From NCBI GenBank assembly GCA_036365515.1, contig CM070874.1, positions 244,516,430-244,580,429 on the forward strand: a stretch of 64,000 nt of DNA, in the 5' to 3' direction. Shown in pieces: positions 11,390-24,330 of this stretch (within the stretch, counting starts at the first letter, position 1; each line of letters starts with the position of its first letter). The position numbers and the translations under genes were made by a program. Source of the stretch: Torymus aiolomorphi (taxonomy: Eukaryota > Arthropoda > Insecta > Hymenoptera > Torymidae). The notes beneath the pieces are model-generated. The model was not told the DNA's origin, made no database searches, and saw nothing but the letters and a program-made list of their open reading frames with translations.

Positions 11390-12215
11390 TCAGAGCAGAT
11401 TTCCGTACTGAAATCCGCCCGGAATTCGGACTGAATTCCGCGGAGAAATCCATGCAGAAATCAGTCCAACAAATCCACCTGGAAATCTACGTGGAAATCT
11501 AGGTAAAAATCCAAGCCACGTCGCATCGCGTCTACAACTGCGTTGAAATCCGCGCAGATATCCGTAGGGAAATCCAAATGTTCAGTACGCCTTCATATAT
11601 GTTCGGATTTCCGCACGGAAATCCATGCTGAAAACAGAATGGTGATTATTAGCTTACGCATTTAGACGGAAATTCGCGCAGAAATCCGCGCGGAAATCGA
11701 AGTGATCGGTACGCCTGCATACATGTCCGGATTTCCGCGCGGCAATCCACCTAGAAAACCGAGCAGTGGTTTCGCTTATGCAGGTGCACGGAAATCCACG
11801 CGGAAAATCGAAGTGATCAGTACGTCTACATATATATATCTCTGGATGTCCGCGCGGAAATCCACGCGAAAATCCATGTAGAAAACCGGGCGGTGGTATC
11901 GCTTATGCAGGTGCGCGGAAATCCACGCAGAAATCCGGACGGATACCTTAGCGATTATTACTTGTCTAGAATACGTCCGGATTTCCACATGGCAATCCAC
12001 GCGAAAATCCATGTAGAAAACCGGGAGGGGTTTCGCTTATCCAGGGGCACGGAAATCCACGCAGAAATCCAGACGGATATCTAAGTGATTATTACTTGTC
12101 TAGAATACGTTCGGATTTCCACGTGTAAATCCACGCGAAAATCCATGCTGAAAACCGAGCGGGGTTTCGCTTATCCAGGTGCGCGGAAAATCCACGCAGA
12201 AATCCGGACGGATGT
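11390..12215. repeat. Subterminal array, CGCGCGG-type motif (element B left)
   Basis: Variants of TTCCGCGCGGAAATCCACGC are repeated dozens of times, each containing a self-complementary core such as CCGCGCGG. Mirrored at 18535-19360. Such arrays resemble transposase-binding subterminal repeats of CACTA-type elements, but that role is inferred. Confidence 0.85.
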
Positions 12216-13412
12216 CTAAGTGATTCCCGGTTGTAAATATTCACCTGGTTTTCACCTGAATTTCCACCTGAATTATCACCTGAATTTCCACCTAAATTTT
12301 ACGTGAAATTCGTGTAAAATGTATGCGAAAACCACCCAAATTTTATGTGATTTATACCTGTATTTCACGTGTCAAAATTCTAAAAACGTCAGGTGAATTT
12401 CACGTGATTTTCACCCGATGCTCACGTGAACTTCACCGGAGATAAATTAAAGCTTCCTTCTTGTGACATCGTTTTTTCAGGTGAATTTCACGTGATTTAC
12501 ATGTGAATCCACACGAATTTCACATTTATTTCACCTATATTCCGTAGTATTTTCGGGTGAATTTAACCTGAAATTCACGTGATTTTCACCCAATATTCAC
12601 GTGAACTTCACCACAGATAAATTAAAGCTTCTTTCTCTTGTTATCGTTTTCTCAGGTGAATTTCACGTGATTTTCACCCAATATTCATGTGAACTTTATA
12701 TAGACCCTATTGAAAGTATCCATCGGGATTTCCATATAGAAATATACATGGATTCCATATGGACACTCATATGGAAATCCACCTGAAAATCTGTTCCAAA
12801 ACGTCATATGCAAATCTGTATGAAAATCCATGTGAAAATCCATATGAAAATCCATGTACAAATCTATGTAGAGATGCAATTAAAAATCTGCCCTGAACCT
12901 GGATTATTTATGGACATACTACTGCAGATACGATTTGAACTTCGCCGAGAATCATCATTGGAATATATATAAAAAAGGCTATATCGGTATTAGTATATAT
13001 AACTAATGGATATGATACATACCTAGCTGCAACATTACAATAAGATATAAGATCACTGATGATATTTTGCTTAATGTGGAGAAAGAAGTAACGACGTTTA
13101 ACGAGCCTCGTGCTCGCGCTACTCGACAACGACCCGTGATATCAAATTCACACGAGGCCGGAGCCGAGCGCCCCTACGTGTACTCGATTATTAGCAGCTA
13201 CCATGAATAGTTGGGATGGGCGGTTAAACTCGGCGACAGCGCGAGAAGTCGACATCTTGGCGATGATGGTGCTCTTCAAAGAAACAGCTCAAATTTTTAA
13301 AATCGTTTATGCTTTGTAAGTTTACTGATAATTGTTATTTCACAAAATTTTTTCAGATTCTTTATTAAAAATCCTTAAAAATGAGCCCTACTAAAACAAT
13401 ATTGGCGAACAA

Positions 13413-14450
13413 CCCTCTTTTGTAAAGAATTGTATATTTTTTAAATACCAATAGAAACCAATCATTTGTATTTCTGACAACCAGATGGATTTGAGATTTT
13501 AATGTTATTCATATATCTAATGTTATAGATCTTGTCAATAAGTTTCTCAAAGCAGAAAAAATACATTCAACATCTATTTTCAACAATATTTTCACCAGGC
13601 TTGTAAGTAAAAATATTCATCTTTATTTTCCTAAATTTTCAATGGGAGCCGGTTACACTGTTATTAAACTCTATATGTATTTTTCATATCTACTCGTAAG
13701 AAAATTTCATAAGTTATCGAGTGTTATGTGTGCCAAATGAAAAAGTATATTACTATAAAAAGTTTAAATCAAAGTAGTTGAAAGACAATTTAGCAATTGT
13801 GTATTCCGATGCCCAGACAAGAACTTCTTACTCAATTATTTTCAAATAAAATATGGTTTTCTTATTAAGTCTGCGCTTCATGTAATTTCATAAATTATGT
13901 AATTTACAATCTTATAAATCATTAAGATCCATAATTCAATTATTTATTTGTGACTTATTCACTGAATAGTTTATGAAATTTCATGAAGCGAGGGCTTAAT
14001 AAGAACACCATATTATATTGGACTATTATTGAGTAAGAAGTTCGTGTCTGGGCATCGGAATATACAATTGTTAAATTGTCTTTCAACCACTTTGATTTAA
14101 ACTTTTTATAATAATATACTTTATCATTTGGGACACATAATACTGGATAACTTATGAAATTTTCTTTCCAGTAGATATGAAAAATACATATAGAATTTAT
14201 TAACAGTGTAACCGGCTCCCATTGAAAATTTAGGAAAGTAAAGATGAATATTTTTACTTACAGGCCTGTTGAAAATATTGTTGGAAATAGATGTTTAATG
14301 TATTTTTCCTGCTTTGAGAAAACTTAGTGACAAGATCCATGCCATTAGATATATGAATAACATTAAGATCTCAAATCCGTCTGGTGGTCAGAAATACAAA
14401 TTATTGGTTTCTATTGATATTTAAAAAATATAGAATGCTTTTCAACAGGG
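13413..14450. mobile_element. 1038-bp palindromic CCC element, left-arm copy
   Basis: Left end CCCTCTTTTGTAAAGAATTG and right end inverse of CCCTGTTGAAAAGCATTCTA; the two halves pair along their length around 13925. It has no subterminal motif array. The other arm carries the matching copy at 16304-17341. Confidence 0.75.
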
Positions 14451-14836
14451 TTTTCTAACAATGCTTCGAGGCTTATTGGAAAAGCTCTTAAATAAGGACT
14501 CAATAAAGCTTTTGTCGCATGCAAAATATTCTGCTTTATCAAATGGATCATAATTCATAATATAAATATAACTATATTCTTAAAATAAAAAACAAATTTT
14601 TTAAAATTTTGAGCTGCTGACTTCATGTGAAATGCATTATAAATACCTATACTATATAATGTAATGTCATATGAAATGTCAGTATTCTTTCATACTGCTA
14701 ACAAAAACAGATTGAATATTAGTTGATTCATTACACGGAGCAAAATTTATTTCTAAACTTTAATCTTTATAAGAAAATTTATTATTTTTATAGTAGTGCT
14801 GGGACATACTCAACATGGGGGATTTCTCTCACACAA

Positions 14837-15447
14837 CCTCGGAGATGACAGCGTGGATAGCAGCAGAAGGTCTTTCTCGACGTAGATGCAGCCACCAGTA
14901 ACCACCACACTCTCACGTTCGAACTTACGTCGTCGTAACCCTTGAAGCACGCGAGAGCACCGGTCTATTAGACGACGTTCGATAACTGCCGCCGGCCGCG
15001 CGTACATGTGTAAAAAGTAATAGAGAGAGAGAGAGAGAGAGAGAGAGTCAGCTGTCAGTGAGGCTCCTGTCACATAGGCGCGTACGATCGCGTTCGACTG
15101 CGTTCGAGCGCGTGCGCATAAGGCTCCCGGCACATAAGAGCGTTTGATCGCGTGCGGACGAAGAGAAGCGAGCGCGTGCGCATAACCGGTCGAACGCGCT
15201 CGAACGCAGTCGAACGCGATCGTACGCGCCTATGTGACAGGAGCCTCACTGACAGCTGACTCTCTCTCTCTCTCTCTCTATCTATTACTTTCTACACATG
15301 TACGCGCGGCCGGCGGCAGTTATCGAACGTCGTCTAATAGACCGGTGCTCTCGCGTGCTTCAAGGGTTACGACGACGTAAGTTCGAACGTGAGAGTGTGG
15401 TGGTTACTGGTGGCTGCATCTACGTCGAGAAAGACCTTCTGCTGCTA
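14837..15447. repeat. GC-rich palindromic core of element B
   Basis: About 14862-15120 is inverted at 15190-15447 around 15155, with (AG)n/(CT)n at 15031-15048 and 15258-15279. Starts CTCGGAGATGACAGCGTGGA, close to CTCAGAGATGACAGCATGGA at 54978 in element C. The 107-aa frame over it is a by-product of the repeat, not a recognised protein. Confidence 0.75.
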
Positions 15448-15634
15448 TCAAACTGTAAGCTATATTCTAATGATTAATTAGCATTTAGCAACAATGTATG
15501 GATTTCTTCTTTCGATGTAAGTTATATAACAGTAACTTAGAGGCACACGCATGTCAATAATCTTTAATATGTGAAGTTATTTTATAATTATATGTGAATT
15601 GGCCATAATAATATATGCTTTTTATTTTCTTGTA

Positions 15635-16020
15635 CACGGAGAAAAATTTATTTGTAAACTTTACTCTTTTTATAAGAAAATTTATTATTTATATATAGTT
15701 TAGTACTGGGACACATTCGACATGTAGGATCTTTACTGTTATAAATAGTAATTTTTATAATTTTCATAGCAAATTTTATTTTTTAAAGAATAATTTTTAC
15801 TACATTTGTAGCAAATTTTATTATCTGAAATAGTAATATTTATTATTTTTGCAGCAGTCATAAAAAGTACTATTTGAAATAGTAAAATTTGCTACAAAAA
15901 TAATAAAAATTAATATTTAGAACAAGATAAATCCCCCATGTTGAGTATGTCCCAGCACTACTATAAAAATAATAAATTTTCTTATAAAGATTAAAGTTTA
16001 GAAATAAATTTTGCTCCGTG
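15635..16020. mobile_element. TA-flanked MITE, CACGGAG termini
   Basis: Termini CACGGAGAAAAATTTATT and CACGGAGCAAAATTTATT with TA on both sides. Half of the matching copy survives in the left arm from 14734 to about 14822, where the core replaces it. Confidence 0.65.
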
Positions 16021-16303
16021 TAATGAATCAACTAATATTCAATCTGTTTTTGTTAGCAGTATGAAAGAATACTGACATTTCATATGACATTACATTATAT
16101 AGTATAGGTATTTATAATGCATTTCACATGAAGTCAGCAGCTCAAAATTTTAAAAAATTTGTTTTTTATTTTAAGAATATAGTTATATTTATATTATGAA
16201 TTATGATCCATTTGATAAAGCAGAATATTTTGCATGCGACAAAAGCTTTATTGAGTCCTTATTTAAGAGCTTTTCCAATAAGCCTCGAAGCATTGTTAGA
16301 AAA

Positions 16304-17341
16304 CCCTGTTGAAAAGCATTCTATATTTTTTAAATATCAATAGAAACCAATAATTTGTATTTCTGACCACCAGACGGATTTGAGATCTTAATGTTATTCA
16401 TATATCTAATGGCATGGATCTTGTCACTAAGTTTTCTCAAAGCAGGAAAAATACATTAAACATCTAGTTTCAACAATATTTTCAACAGGCCTGTAAGTAA
16501 AAATATTCATCTTTACTTTCCTAAATTTTCAATGGGAGCCGGTTACACTGTTAATAAATTCTATATGTATTTTTCATATCTACTGGAAAGAAAATTTCAT
16601 AAGTTATCCAGTATTATGTGTCCCAAATGATAAAGTATATTATTATAAAAAGTTTAAATCAAAGTGGTTGAAAGACAATTTAACAATTGTATATTCCGAT
16701 GCCCAGACACGAACTTCTTACTCAATAATAGTCCAATATAATATGGTGTTCTTATTAAGCCCTCGCTTCATGAAATTTCATAAACTATTCAGTGAATAAG
16801 TCACAAATAAATAATTGAATTATGGATCTTAATGATTTATAAGATTGTAAATTACATAATTTATGAAATTACATGAAGCGCAGACTTAATAAGAAAACCA
16901 TATTTTATTTGAAAATAATTGAGTAAGAAGTTCTTGTCTGGGCATCGGAATACACAATTGCTAAATTGTCTTTCAACTACTTTGATTTAAACTTTTTTAT
17001 AGTAATATACTTTTTCATTTGGCACACATAACACTCGATAACTTATGAAATTTTCTTACGAGTAGATATGAAAAATACATATAGAGTTTAATAACAGTGT
17101 AACCGGCTCCCATTGAAAATTTAGGAAAATAAAGATGAATATTTTTACTTACAAGCCTGGTGAAAATATTGTTGAAAATAGATGTTGAATGTATTTTTTC
17201 TGCTTTGAGAAACTTATTGACAAGATCTATAACATTAGATATATGAATAACATTAAAATCTCAAATCCATCTGGTTGTCAGAAATACAAATGATTGGTTT
17301 CTATTGGTATTTAAAAATATACAATTCTTTACAAAAGAGGG
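16304..17341. mobile_element. 1038-bp palindromic CCC element, right-arm copy
   Basis: Mirror of 13413-14450 with the same length and only scattered base differences. It begins CCCTGTTGAAAAGCATTCTA and ends with the inverse of CCCTCTTTTGTAAAG. Confidence 0.75.
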
Positions 17342-20282
17342 TTGTTCGCCAATATTGTTTTAGTAGGGCTCATTTTTAAGGATTTTTAATAAAGAATCTG
17401 AAAAAATTTTGTGAAATAACAATTATCAGTAAACTTACAAAGCATAAACGATTTTAAAAATTTGAGCTGTTTCTTTGAAGAGCACCATCATCGCCAAGAT
17501 GTCGACTTCTCGCGCTGTCGCCGAGTTTAACCGCCCGTCCCAACTATTCATGGTAGCTGCTAATAATCGAGTACACGTAGGGGCGCTCGGCTCCGGCCTC
17601 GTGTGAATTTGATATCACGGGTCGTTGTCGAGTAGCGCGAGCACGAGGCTCGTTAAACGTCGTTACTTCTTTCTCCACATTAAGCAAAATCATCAGTGAT
17701 CTTATATCTTATTGTAATGTTGCAGCTAGGTATGTATCATATCCATTAGTTATATATACTAATATCGATATAGCCTTTTTTATATATATTCCAATGATGG
17801 TTCTCGGCGAAGTTCAAATCGTATCTGCAGTAGTATGTCCATAAATAATCCAGGTTCAGGGCAGATTTTTAATTGCATCTCTACATAGATTTGTACATGG
17901 ATTTTCATATGGATTTTCACATGGATTTTCATACAGATTTGCATATGACGTTTTGGAACAGATTTTCAGGTGGATTTCCATATGAGTGTCCATATGGAAT
18001 CCATGTATATTTCTATATGGAAATCCCGATGGATACTTTCAATAGGGTCTATATAAAGTTCACATGAATATTGGGTGAAAATCACGTGAAATTCACCTGA
18101 GAAAACGATAACAAGAGAAAGAAGCTTTAATTTATCTGTGGTGAAGTTCACGTGAATATTGGGTGAAAATCACGTGAATTTCAGGTTAAATTCACCCGAA
18201 AATACTACGGAATATAGGTGAAATAAATGTGAAATTCGTGTGGATTCACATGTAAATCACGTGAAATTCACCTGAAAAAACGATGTCACAAGAAGGAAGC
18301 TTTAATTTATCTCCGGTGAAGTTCACGTGAGCATCGGGTGAAAATCACGTGAAATTCACCTGACGTTTTTAGAATTTTGACACGTGAAATACAGGTATAA
18401 ATCACATAAAATTTGGGTGGTTTTCGCATACATTTTACACGAATTTCACGTAAAATTTAGGTGGAAATTCAGGTGATAATTCAGGTGGAAATTCAGGTGA
18501 AAACCAGGTGAATATTTACAACCGGGAATCACTTAGACATCCGTCCGGATTTCTGCGTGGATTTCCGCGCACCTGGATAAGCGAAACCCCGCTCGGTTTT
18601 CAGCATGGATTTTCGCGTGGATTTACACGTGGAAATCCGAACGTATTCTAGACAAGTAATAATCACTTAGATATCCGTCTGGATTTCTGCGTGGATTTCC
18701 GTGCACCTGGATAAGCGAAACCCCTCCCGGTTTTCTACATGGATTTTCGCGTGGATTACCATGTGGAAATCCGGACGTATTCTAGACAAGTAATAATCGC
18801 TAAGGTATCCGTCCGGATTTCTGCGTGGATTTCCGCGCACCTGCATAAGCGATACCACCGCCCGGTTTTCTACATGGATTTTCGCGTGGATTTCCGCGCG
18901 GACATCCAGAGATATATATATGTAGACGTACTGATCACTTCGATTTTCCGCGTGGATTTCCGTGCACCTGCATAAGCGAAACCACTGCTCGGTTTTCTAG
19001 GTGGATTGCCGCGCGGAAATCCGGACATGTATGCAGGCGTACCGATCACTTCGATTTCCGCGCGGATTTCTGCGCGAATTTCCGTCTAAATGCGTAAGCT
19101 AATAATCACCATTCTGTTTTCAGCATGGATTTCCGTGCGGAAATCCGAACATATATGAAGGCGTACTGAACATTTGGATTTCCCTACGGATATCTGCGCG
19201 GATTTCAACGCAGTTGTAGACGCGATGCGACGTGGCTTGGATTTTTACCTAGATTTCCACGTAGATTTCCAGGTGGATTTGTTGGACTGATTTCTGCATG
19301 GATTTCTCCGCGGAATTCAGTCCGAATTCCGGGCGGATTTCAGTACGGAAATCTGCTCTGATATTTTCAACCGGGTAGATGTTATTGTTTTATTCGAAAA
19401 AAGCACGAATATTTGAATATTTTTTAGATTAAAAATGTACTAGATTTGAATTTTGAAACTTAAATATTTATAGAACTTCTAAATAATTAAAGCATAATAG
19501 GAATCATTTGATTTTTTTGCTTAATAAAACATGTATCTAATTATCTTATCATTTAAACTTATTAAAACTAAATCATCAAACCAAAATCGTACGCGCGAAG
19601 CGCATTTGAATTTTGCTAGTTTCTTAAATTTTCGCTGTATAAGACTTTTTTTTAAGTTTTATTGAAGTGTATATAAATGTATATACATGTAAAAAAATAT
19701 TTATACATTTCAAAAATTGTGTAAATAAGTGTAAATTTATGGGAAAAAATGTATATAAATATAAATAAATGTAAATGCGTATTCCAATTACAAAATTTAT
19801 ATACACTTATTTACATTTATATATATTTATTTACATAAATATATTTATATTTACATTTATATATATTTATTTACATAAATATATTTATATTTACATTTAT
19901 ATATATTTATTTACATAAATATATTTATATTTACATTTATATATATTTATTTACATAAATATATTTATATTTACATTTATATATATTTTCCATTTCCACT
20001 AGGGTATACATGTAATAAAATATATTTCAATACAAGTACTGAAAAGTTGATTTGTGTGAATTACCACGCGTGTGAATCAATTTGCGCAATTGTATTGAAC
20101 AATATTTTTGATATTGTAGGTTTAAATGGCATTTCAAAATTTTATTAAATGCGTAAAATACCATTTCACTCATACTAGTTTAAAAATGTTTAATCATTTC
20201 GGTTTTGTCGGAATTTTTATTCAAAGTTAAATTTATTTGTTATAATTGTAGTTAGAGTATATGCAAAATACATCTTTTTATT

Positions 20283-22075
20283 TAACTATTCAGTTTGAAA
20301 CTCGTATAATTGTTTACTAAATAAACTCAGATAGGAACTATGTGGAAAACAACTTAAAAAACTCTGCCAATTCATTGGCACTTAGCTTCCTCAAAATTTA
20401 TTTACTGATCCCTTTAATTAATTTTTACTTCCAATATATAAAATTTAATAATTTATTTTGTACGGAGAGAATTATACTATATTTTTGTTTTTACTTTTTA
20501 TTTTTACTCTTTTTAATTTTTATCATTGAAAAAGCAATGATTATTATAAAATTTAATACTTTTAAAAAAAAAATATTTAATGCTTTTTAAATTTTAATTT
20601 AATTTTATGACTTATAAACTATAAATAAAAGAAAGGTTTCAAAATTAATTTCAAAATACTCCCAGTGATCATTATAATATTCTTGAATTCTAGATATTCA
20701 CTGCAAGAATGTAAACAGTATTACTATACAGTTAAAAGTATGTACAAGTACAGAATCTGCATATTTGTGCAGTCTAACTTAAGTGAACAAAAATGTAACT
20801 GCGACAACGGATGTGCAGGTGTCAGTCCTATTACCATTTTATATCTTTTAGCAAAATGCCACAAGGTCCTACATGTTTTCCACAAGATTCCTACATGTTT
20901 CCCACACGGGCCCTATATATTTCCCACATGTATCCTATATGTTTTTCATAGTTCCTATGTGAGTTTTTTTAGTACGATAGATATAATAGTAGTAGTTTTT
21001 TAGATATTGAAAATAGTGTAATTAATTTATTTGAAATATTCTATACCAGAGACCAAATTAGAAAAACTACCACTATTATGTATTACAACAAGTTTCAATT
21101 TGAAATTTGGCTTTATAATATTTATTTACAAATGCTGGGTATAAAAGGTTGAAAAGTTGTTTTAGTAATTGACTTCAAATGTCTCTGAATAGTACAACAA
21201 ATGTAATGTTCGCTAAAAGTATATTGAAAATCAACTATTCAGTACAGCAAATTTATTGTTCGCTAAAAGTATAGTGAAAATCAAATATTCAGTACAACAA
21301 AGAGCTAAAAATACATTTGCTGTACTGAATAGTTGATTTTCAGTATACTTTTAGCGAACATTACATTTGTTGTACTATTCAGAGACATTTGAAGTTAATT
21401 ACTAAAACAACTTTTCAACCTTTTATACCCAGCATTTGTAAATAAATATTATAAAGCCAAATTTCAAATTGAAACTTGTTGTAATACATAATAGTGGTAG
21501 TTTTTCTAATTTGGTCTCTGGTATAGAATATTTCAAATAAATTAATTACACTATTTTCAATATCTAAAAAACTACTACTATTATATCTATCGTACTAAAA
21601 AAACTCACATAGGAACTATGAAAAACATATAGGATACATGTGGGAAATATATAGGGCCCGTGTGGGAAACATGTAGGAATCTTGTGGAAAACACGTAGGA
21701 CCTTGTGGCATTTTGCTAAAAGATATAAAATGGTAATAGGACTGACACCTGCACATCCGTTGTCGCAGTTACATTTTTGTTCACTTAAGTTAGACTGCAC
21801 AAATATGCAGATTCTGTACTTGTACATACTTTTAACTGTATAGTAATACTGTTTACATTCTTGCAGTGAATATCTAGAATTCAAGAATATTATAATGATC
21901 ACTGGGAGTATTTTGAAATTAATTTTGAAACCTTTCTTTTATTTATAGTTTATAAGTGATCAAATTAAATTAAAATTTAAAAAGCATTAAATATTTTTTT
22001 TAACTTGTTTTCCACATAGTTCATATCTGAGTTTATTTATAGTTGGGTAACAACTACGAGTTTCAACCTGAATTT
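20283..22075. repeat. 1.8-kb palindrome with mirrored 112-aa frames
   Basis: Arms meet near 21305. A 112-codon frame at 20665-21003 (+) recurs at 21564-21902 (-) with one residue changed (HVFHK against RVFHK). Both start at a non-ATG codon and are hydrophobic/Cys-rich; no family is recognised. About 20862-20960 is an array of TCCTACATGTTTCCCACA-like units. A further diverged copy of an arm segment follows at 22076-22330. Ends lack a CCC terminus, so the element class is unknown. Confidence 0.75.
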
Positions 22076-22335
22076 TACTTTATACTATTTATTTACAAAT
22101 AGCTAGTTGTAAAAGATTGAAAAGTTTTTTTAGTAAATGATTTGAAATGTTTCTGAATAGTTGATTTTCAAAATACTTTTAGCAAACAATACATTTGTAA
22201 ATAAATAGTATAAAGTAAAATTCAGTTTGAAGCTCCTAGTTATTATACATAATAGTATTTTTTTTATATATAGAAAATAGTAAATTGAGTTGAAATTTTC
22301 TATATTAGAAACCAAATTAAAAAAAAACAGTTTAA

Positions 22336-23179
22336 AAGATGAAAAAGTATTTTAGTAATTGATTTCAAATGTTTCTTTCAATATACTTTTATCAAACAGT
22401 AAAATATATATTTTATAAAAGTTTATATGAGTTTTAAATTAAATTTTGCTCTACATTATTATTTATTAAATAAATCCATTATTATTATAATCTATTATAA
22501 AAATTGGTGGAAATATAAAAGAAATGTATATATGTTAATGTTGTAATCAATGAGTAGATATACAGCAACTTAGAGGTTAAGATAAGCAAATATATATATT
22601 TAGCTACTCTACTTATTGATTATAACATTAACATATTCCAAAAAGTTCTTATATCGTATAAACTATTGAACTTGGACTTACCTTTTAAAAGTCGTGTACT
22701 GCCAGCTAATTTGCAAAGGATGCAGTAAGTATGCAGAGGAGATCGCGTGCTCAAAACACATCCACAGAAAGAGAGAGAGAAAAATGGAGGGAAACGGTGC
22801 CGATAAGGTAGTTTGAGCTTCAGAGGGTAAATCATTTACCATCAGCTCCTTCCCCTTCCCCCACCGCGCGCGTGCGACGATGACCGAGCGCAGCGGCTTG
22901 ATCACTCGAACGTCACGGGAAAATCCGGTGGGCCGCGAGTGAATGTCACCTAACGTGCAGCATGCCTTATTACGGTAAAGACACCATTTATTCTCATGGA
23001 CATACGTTATAATAACTTGAGAATTGGTGTATTAATAGCATGCAGTAACTCATCGTTTTATACCATGAATTTCAAGCGAATTTTAGTTGAATCTTGGCAT
23101 AAATTCACGTGAGAAAACTTCATGCTTATTTCTCGTGGGGCTAGCAAGGAATAATCACTTGATTTTTCTCTCCGTGTAG
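22336..23179. other. No gene; small hairpin and GC-rich patch
   Basis: About 22530-22565 (TTAATGTTGTAATCAATGAG) pairs with 22608-22632, a ~100-bp hairpin. About 22690-22960 is richer in GC and has overlapping frames on the minus strand with no recognisable protein. Confidence 0.5.
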
Positions 23180-23689
23180 GCATGCTACGACTATGCAGAC
23201 AACAGATATACGGGTGACAGGCTAGGCTATGACTCTTGCTTGAATAAAAATGTTTTGTCATTATGATGCAATATGTTACGTAAAAACATAATGCAGTAAT
23301 AACAGTAAGTAAAACATAATAGCTATCCTTTGAACATTTTTTCTTGATAGAAAATTGCTTTTGTATTTTAATTACTTTTACAATATGCCTGCGTATTGAG
23401 AAAAACGTTTTATTTTAATAAAAGTGATTTTAGCTTGAGATTTTAGTAAAAAAAATTTTAGCTTGAGACCAGCCTCGCGCTCCTACCCAAGTCAAATTAA
23501 CAGTTTTCGTCAATTTTTGACTAAAGAGAGCAAAGGTATAAAAATATAAATCAAATTGCTACTTGTGTATTTTAATTTGTTCAATTTTATTCCACTATTT
23601 ATTTTGTTTATTGCTTTATTATTTTTTGATGAAAAAAGAATAATGTTAATAACACATTTGGTAACAATTTAATTAAGTAACTAAACTTT

Positions 23690-24330
23690 GGGTTAGGTTT
23701 TTGGATATAGAAATATCCCTAACGCTAAAAAAAACTAAAGTTCTAGACATTTTTAGGTTTATTTTGGAAAAAGTCTTGAAAACACCCACTTTTTCAAACG
23801 GCAACTGTTTAACTTTAGAAAGTCTTAAATATTATTTCAAAAATAGCAAATAAAACTAGAGAAAACGAGCTTTGATTTACCTTTTTAAGAATTAAAAAAT
23901 GTCGATTTCTGATAAAGTTATTAAAGTTTAAAATAAAATATCGAAAATGCACTGTTTGATCCCAAAAATTCACTGTTCCACTGCCTGCGTATTTCGGTGC
24001 ACTTTCGATACTCAAATTTAAACTACCACAACTTTGGAAGGAATGGACATTTTTTACTTCTTCAGAAAGCAAATGAAAGCTCATTTTCTCTACTCTTATT
24101 TTCTATTTTTGAAATGATATTCAAAACTTTCTAATGTTAAATAGTTACTGTTTTAAGAAGAGGCATTTTTCAAGACTTTTTTCAAAATAAAGCTAAAAAT
24201 TTCCAGAAGGTTAGTTCTTTTGAGCGTTAGGGTCTAATATTGCAGCTTTCTTCATATTTCTATATAAAAAACCTATCCCACAGTTTCAGCCAAATCCGTG
24301 ATCCGGATCCCTGACACTCTCCTAGTGAGT
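23690..24330. mobile_element. Palindromic MITE (GGCTTGAAAAA type), copy in left arm
   Basis: Segments with TTTATTTTGGAAAAAGTCTT and GTTAAATAGTTACTGTTTTA fold around about 23970. The same unit occurs at about 29965-30540 and at 32956-33549, the copy whose edges are clearest. Confidence 0.65.

Larger units (their letters stand above)
12705..18047. mobile_element. Concentric CCC terminus pair c (CATATGG motif)
   Basis: CCCTATTGAAAGTATCCATC at 12705 and its inverse ending 18047, followed by variants of CCATATGGAAATCCATGTGA to about 12870. Mirror-image flanks (TATAGA / TCTATA), no direct duplication. Confidence 0.7.
12226..18526. mobile_element. Concentric CCC terminus pair b (CACGTG motif)
   Basis: CCCGGTTGTAAATATTCACC at 12226 and its inverse ending 18526. 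The following 450 bp are variants of TTCACGTGAATTTCACCTGA (mirrored at about 18060-18510). Flanks are mirror images (AGTGATT outside left, AATCACT outside right) with no direct duplication. Confidence 0.7.
11376..19375. mobile_element. Palindromic element B, 8000 bp, CCCGGTTGAAAATATC termini
   Basis: Ends CCCGGTTGAAAATATCAGAG are perfectly inverted, with TA duplicated at 11374-11375 and 19376-19377. The flanks differ in sequence, so this is a real insertion into element A. The arms (about 11376-14820 and 15945-19375) are near identical; a 78-aa frame in one arm recurs in the other with one substitution. Nested inside are further CCC termini, a 1-kb palindrome in each arm, an extra MITE and a GC-rich core. 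No transposase frame is recognisable, so it must move in trans if at all. Confidence 0.85.
11021..20004. mobile_element. Palindromic element A (CCC family), host of the 8-kb palindrome
   Basis: Left end CCCCAATGGAAATGGAAAAT and inverted right end CCCTAGTGGAAATGGAAAAT, flanked by TA on both sides (11019-11020, 20005-20006). Both ends are followed by arrays of ATGTATATAAATGTAAA-type units (about 11035-11335 and 19660-19985). Subtracting the nested 8000-bp element leaves roughly 980 bp, so A is a short non-autonomous element. No coding capacity seen. Confidence 0.7.

Noticed and set aside
11390..12215. CRISPR-like array
   Set aside because: Repeats are short, variable and self-complementary with no unique spacers, in a eukaryotic setting without cas genes.
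12601..12879. Tandem MDFHMDFHMDF-type peptides on both strands
   Set aside because: Direct translation of the CATATGG/CATGTGG subterminal array.
14810..15133. 107-codon minus frame in the core of element B
   Set aside because: Made of palindromic core sequence and an (AG)n tract; no recognisable protein and not conserved in the core of element C.
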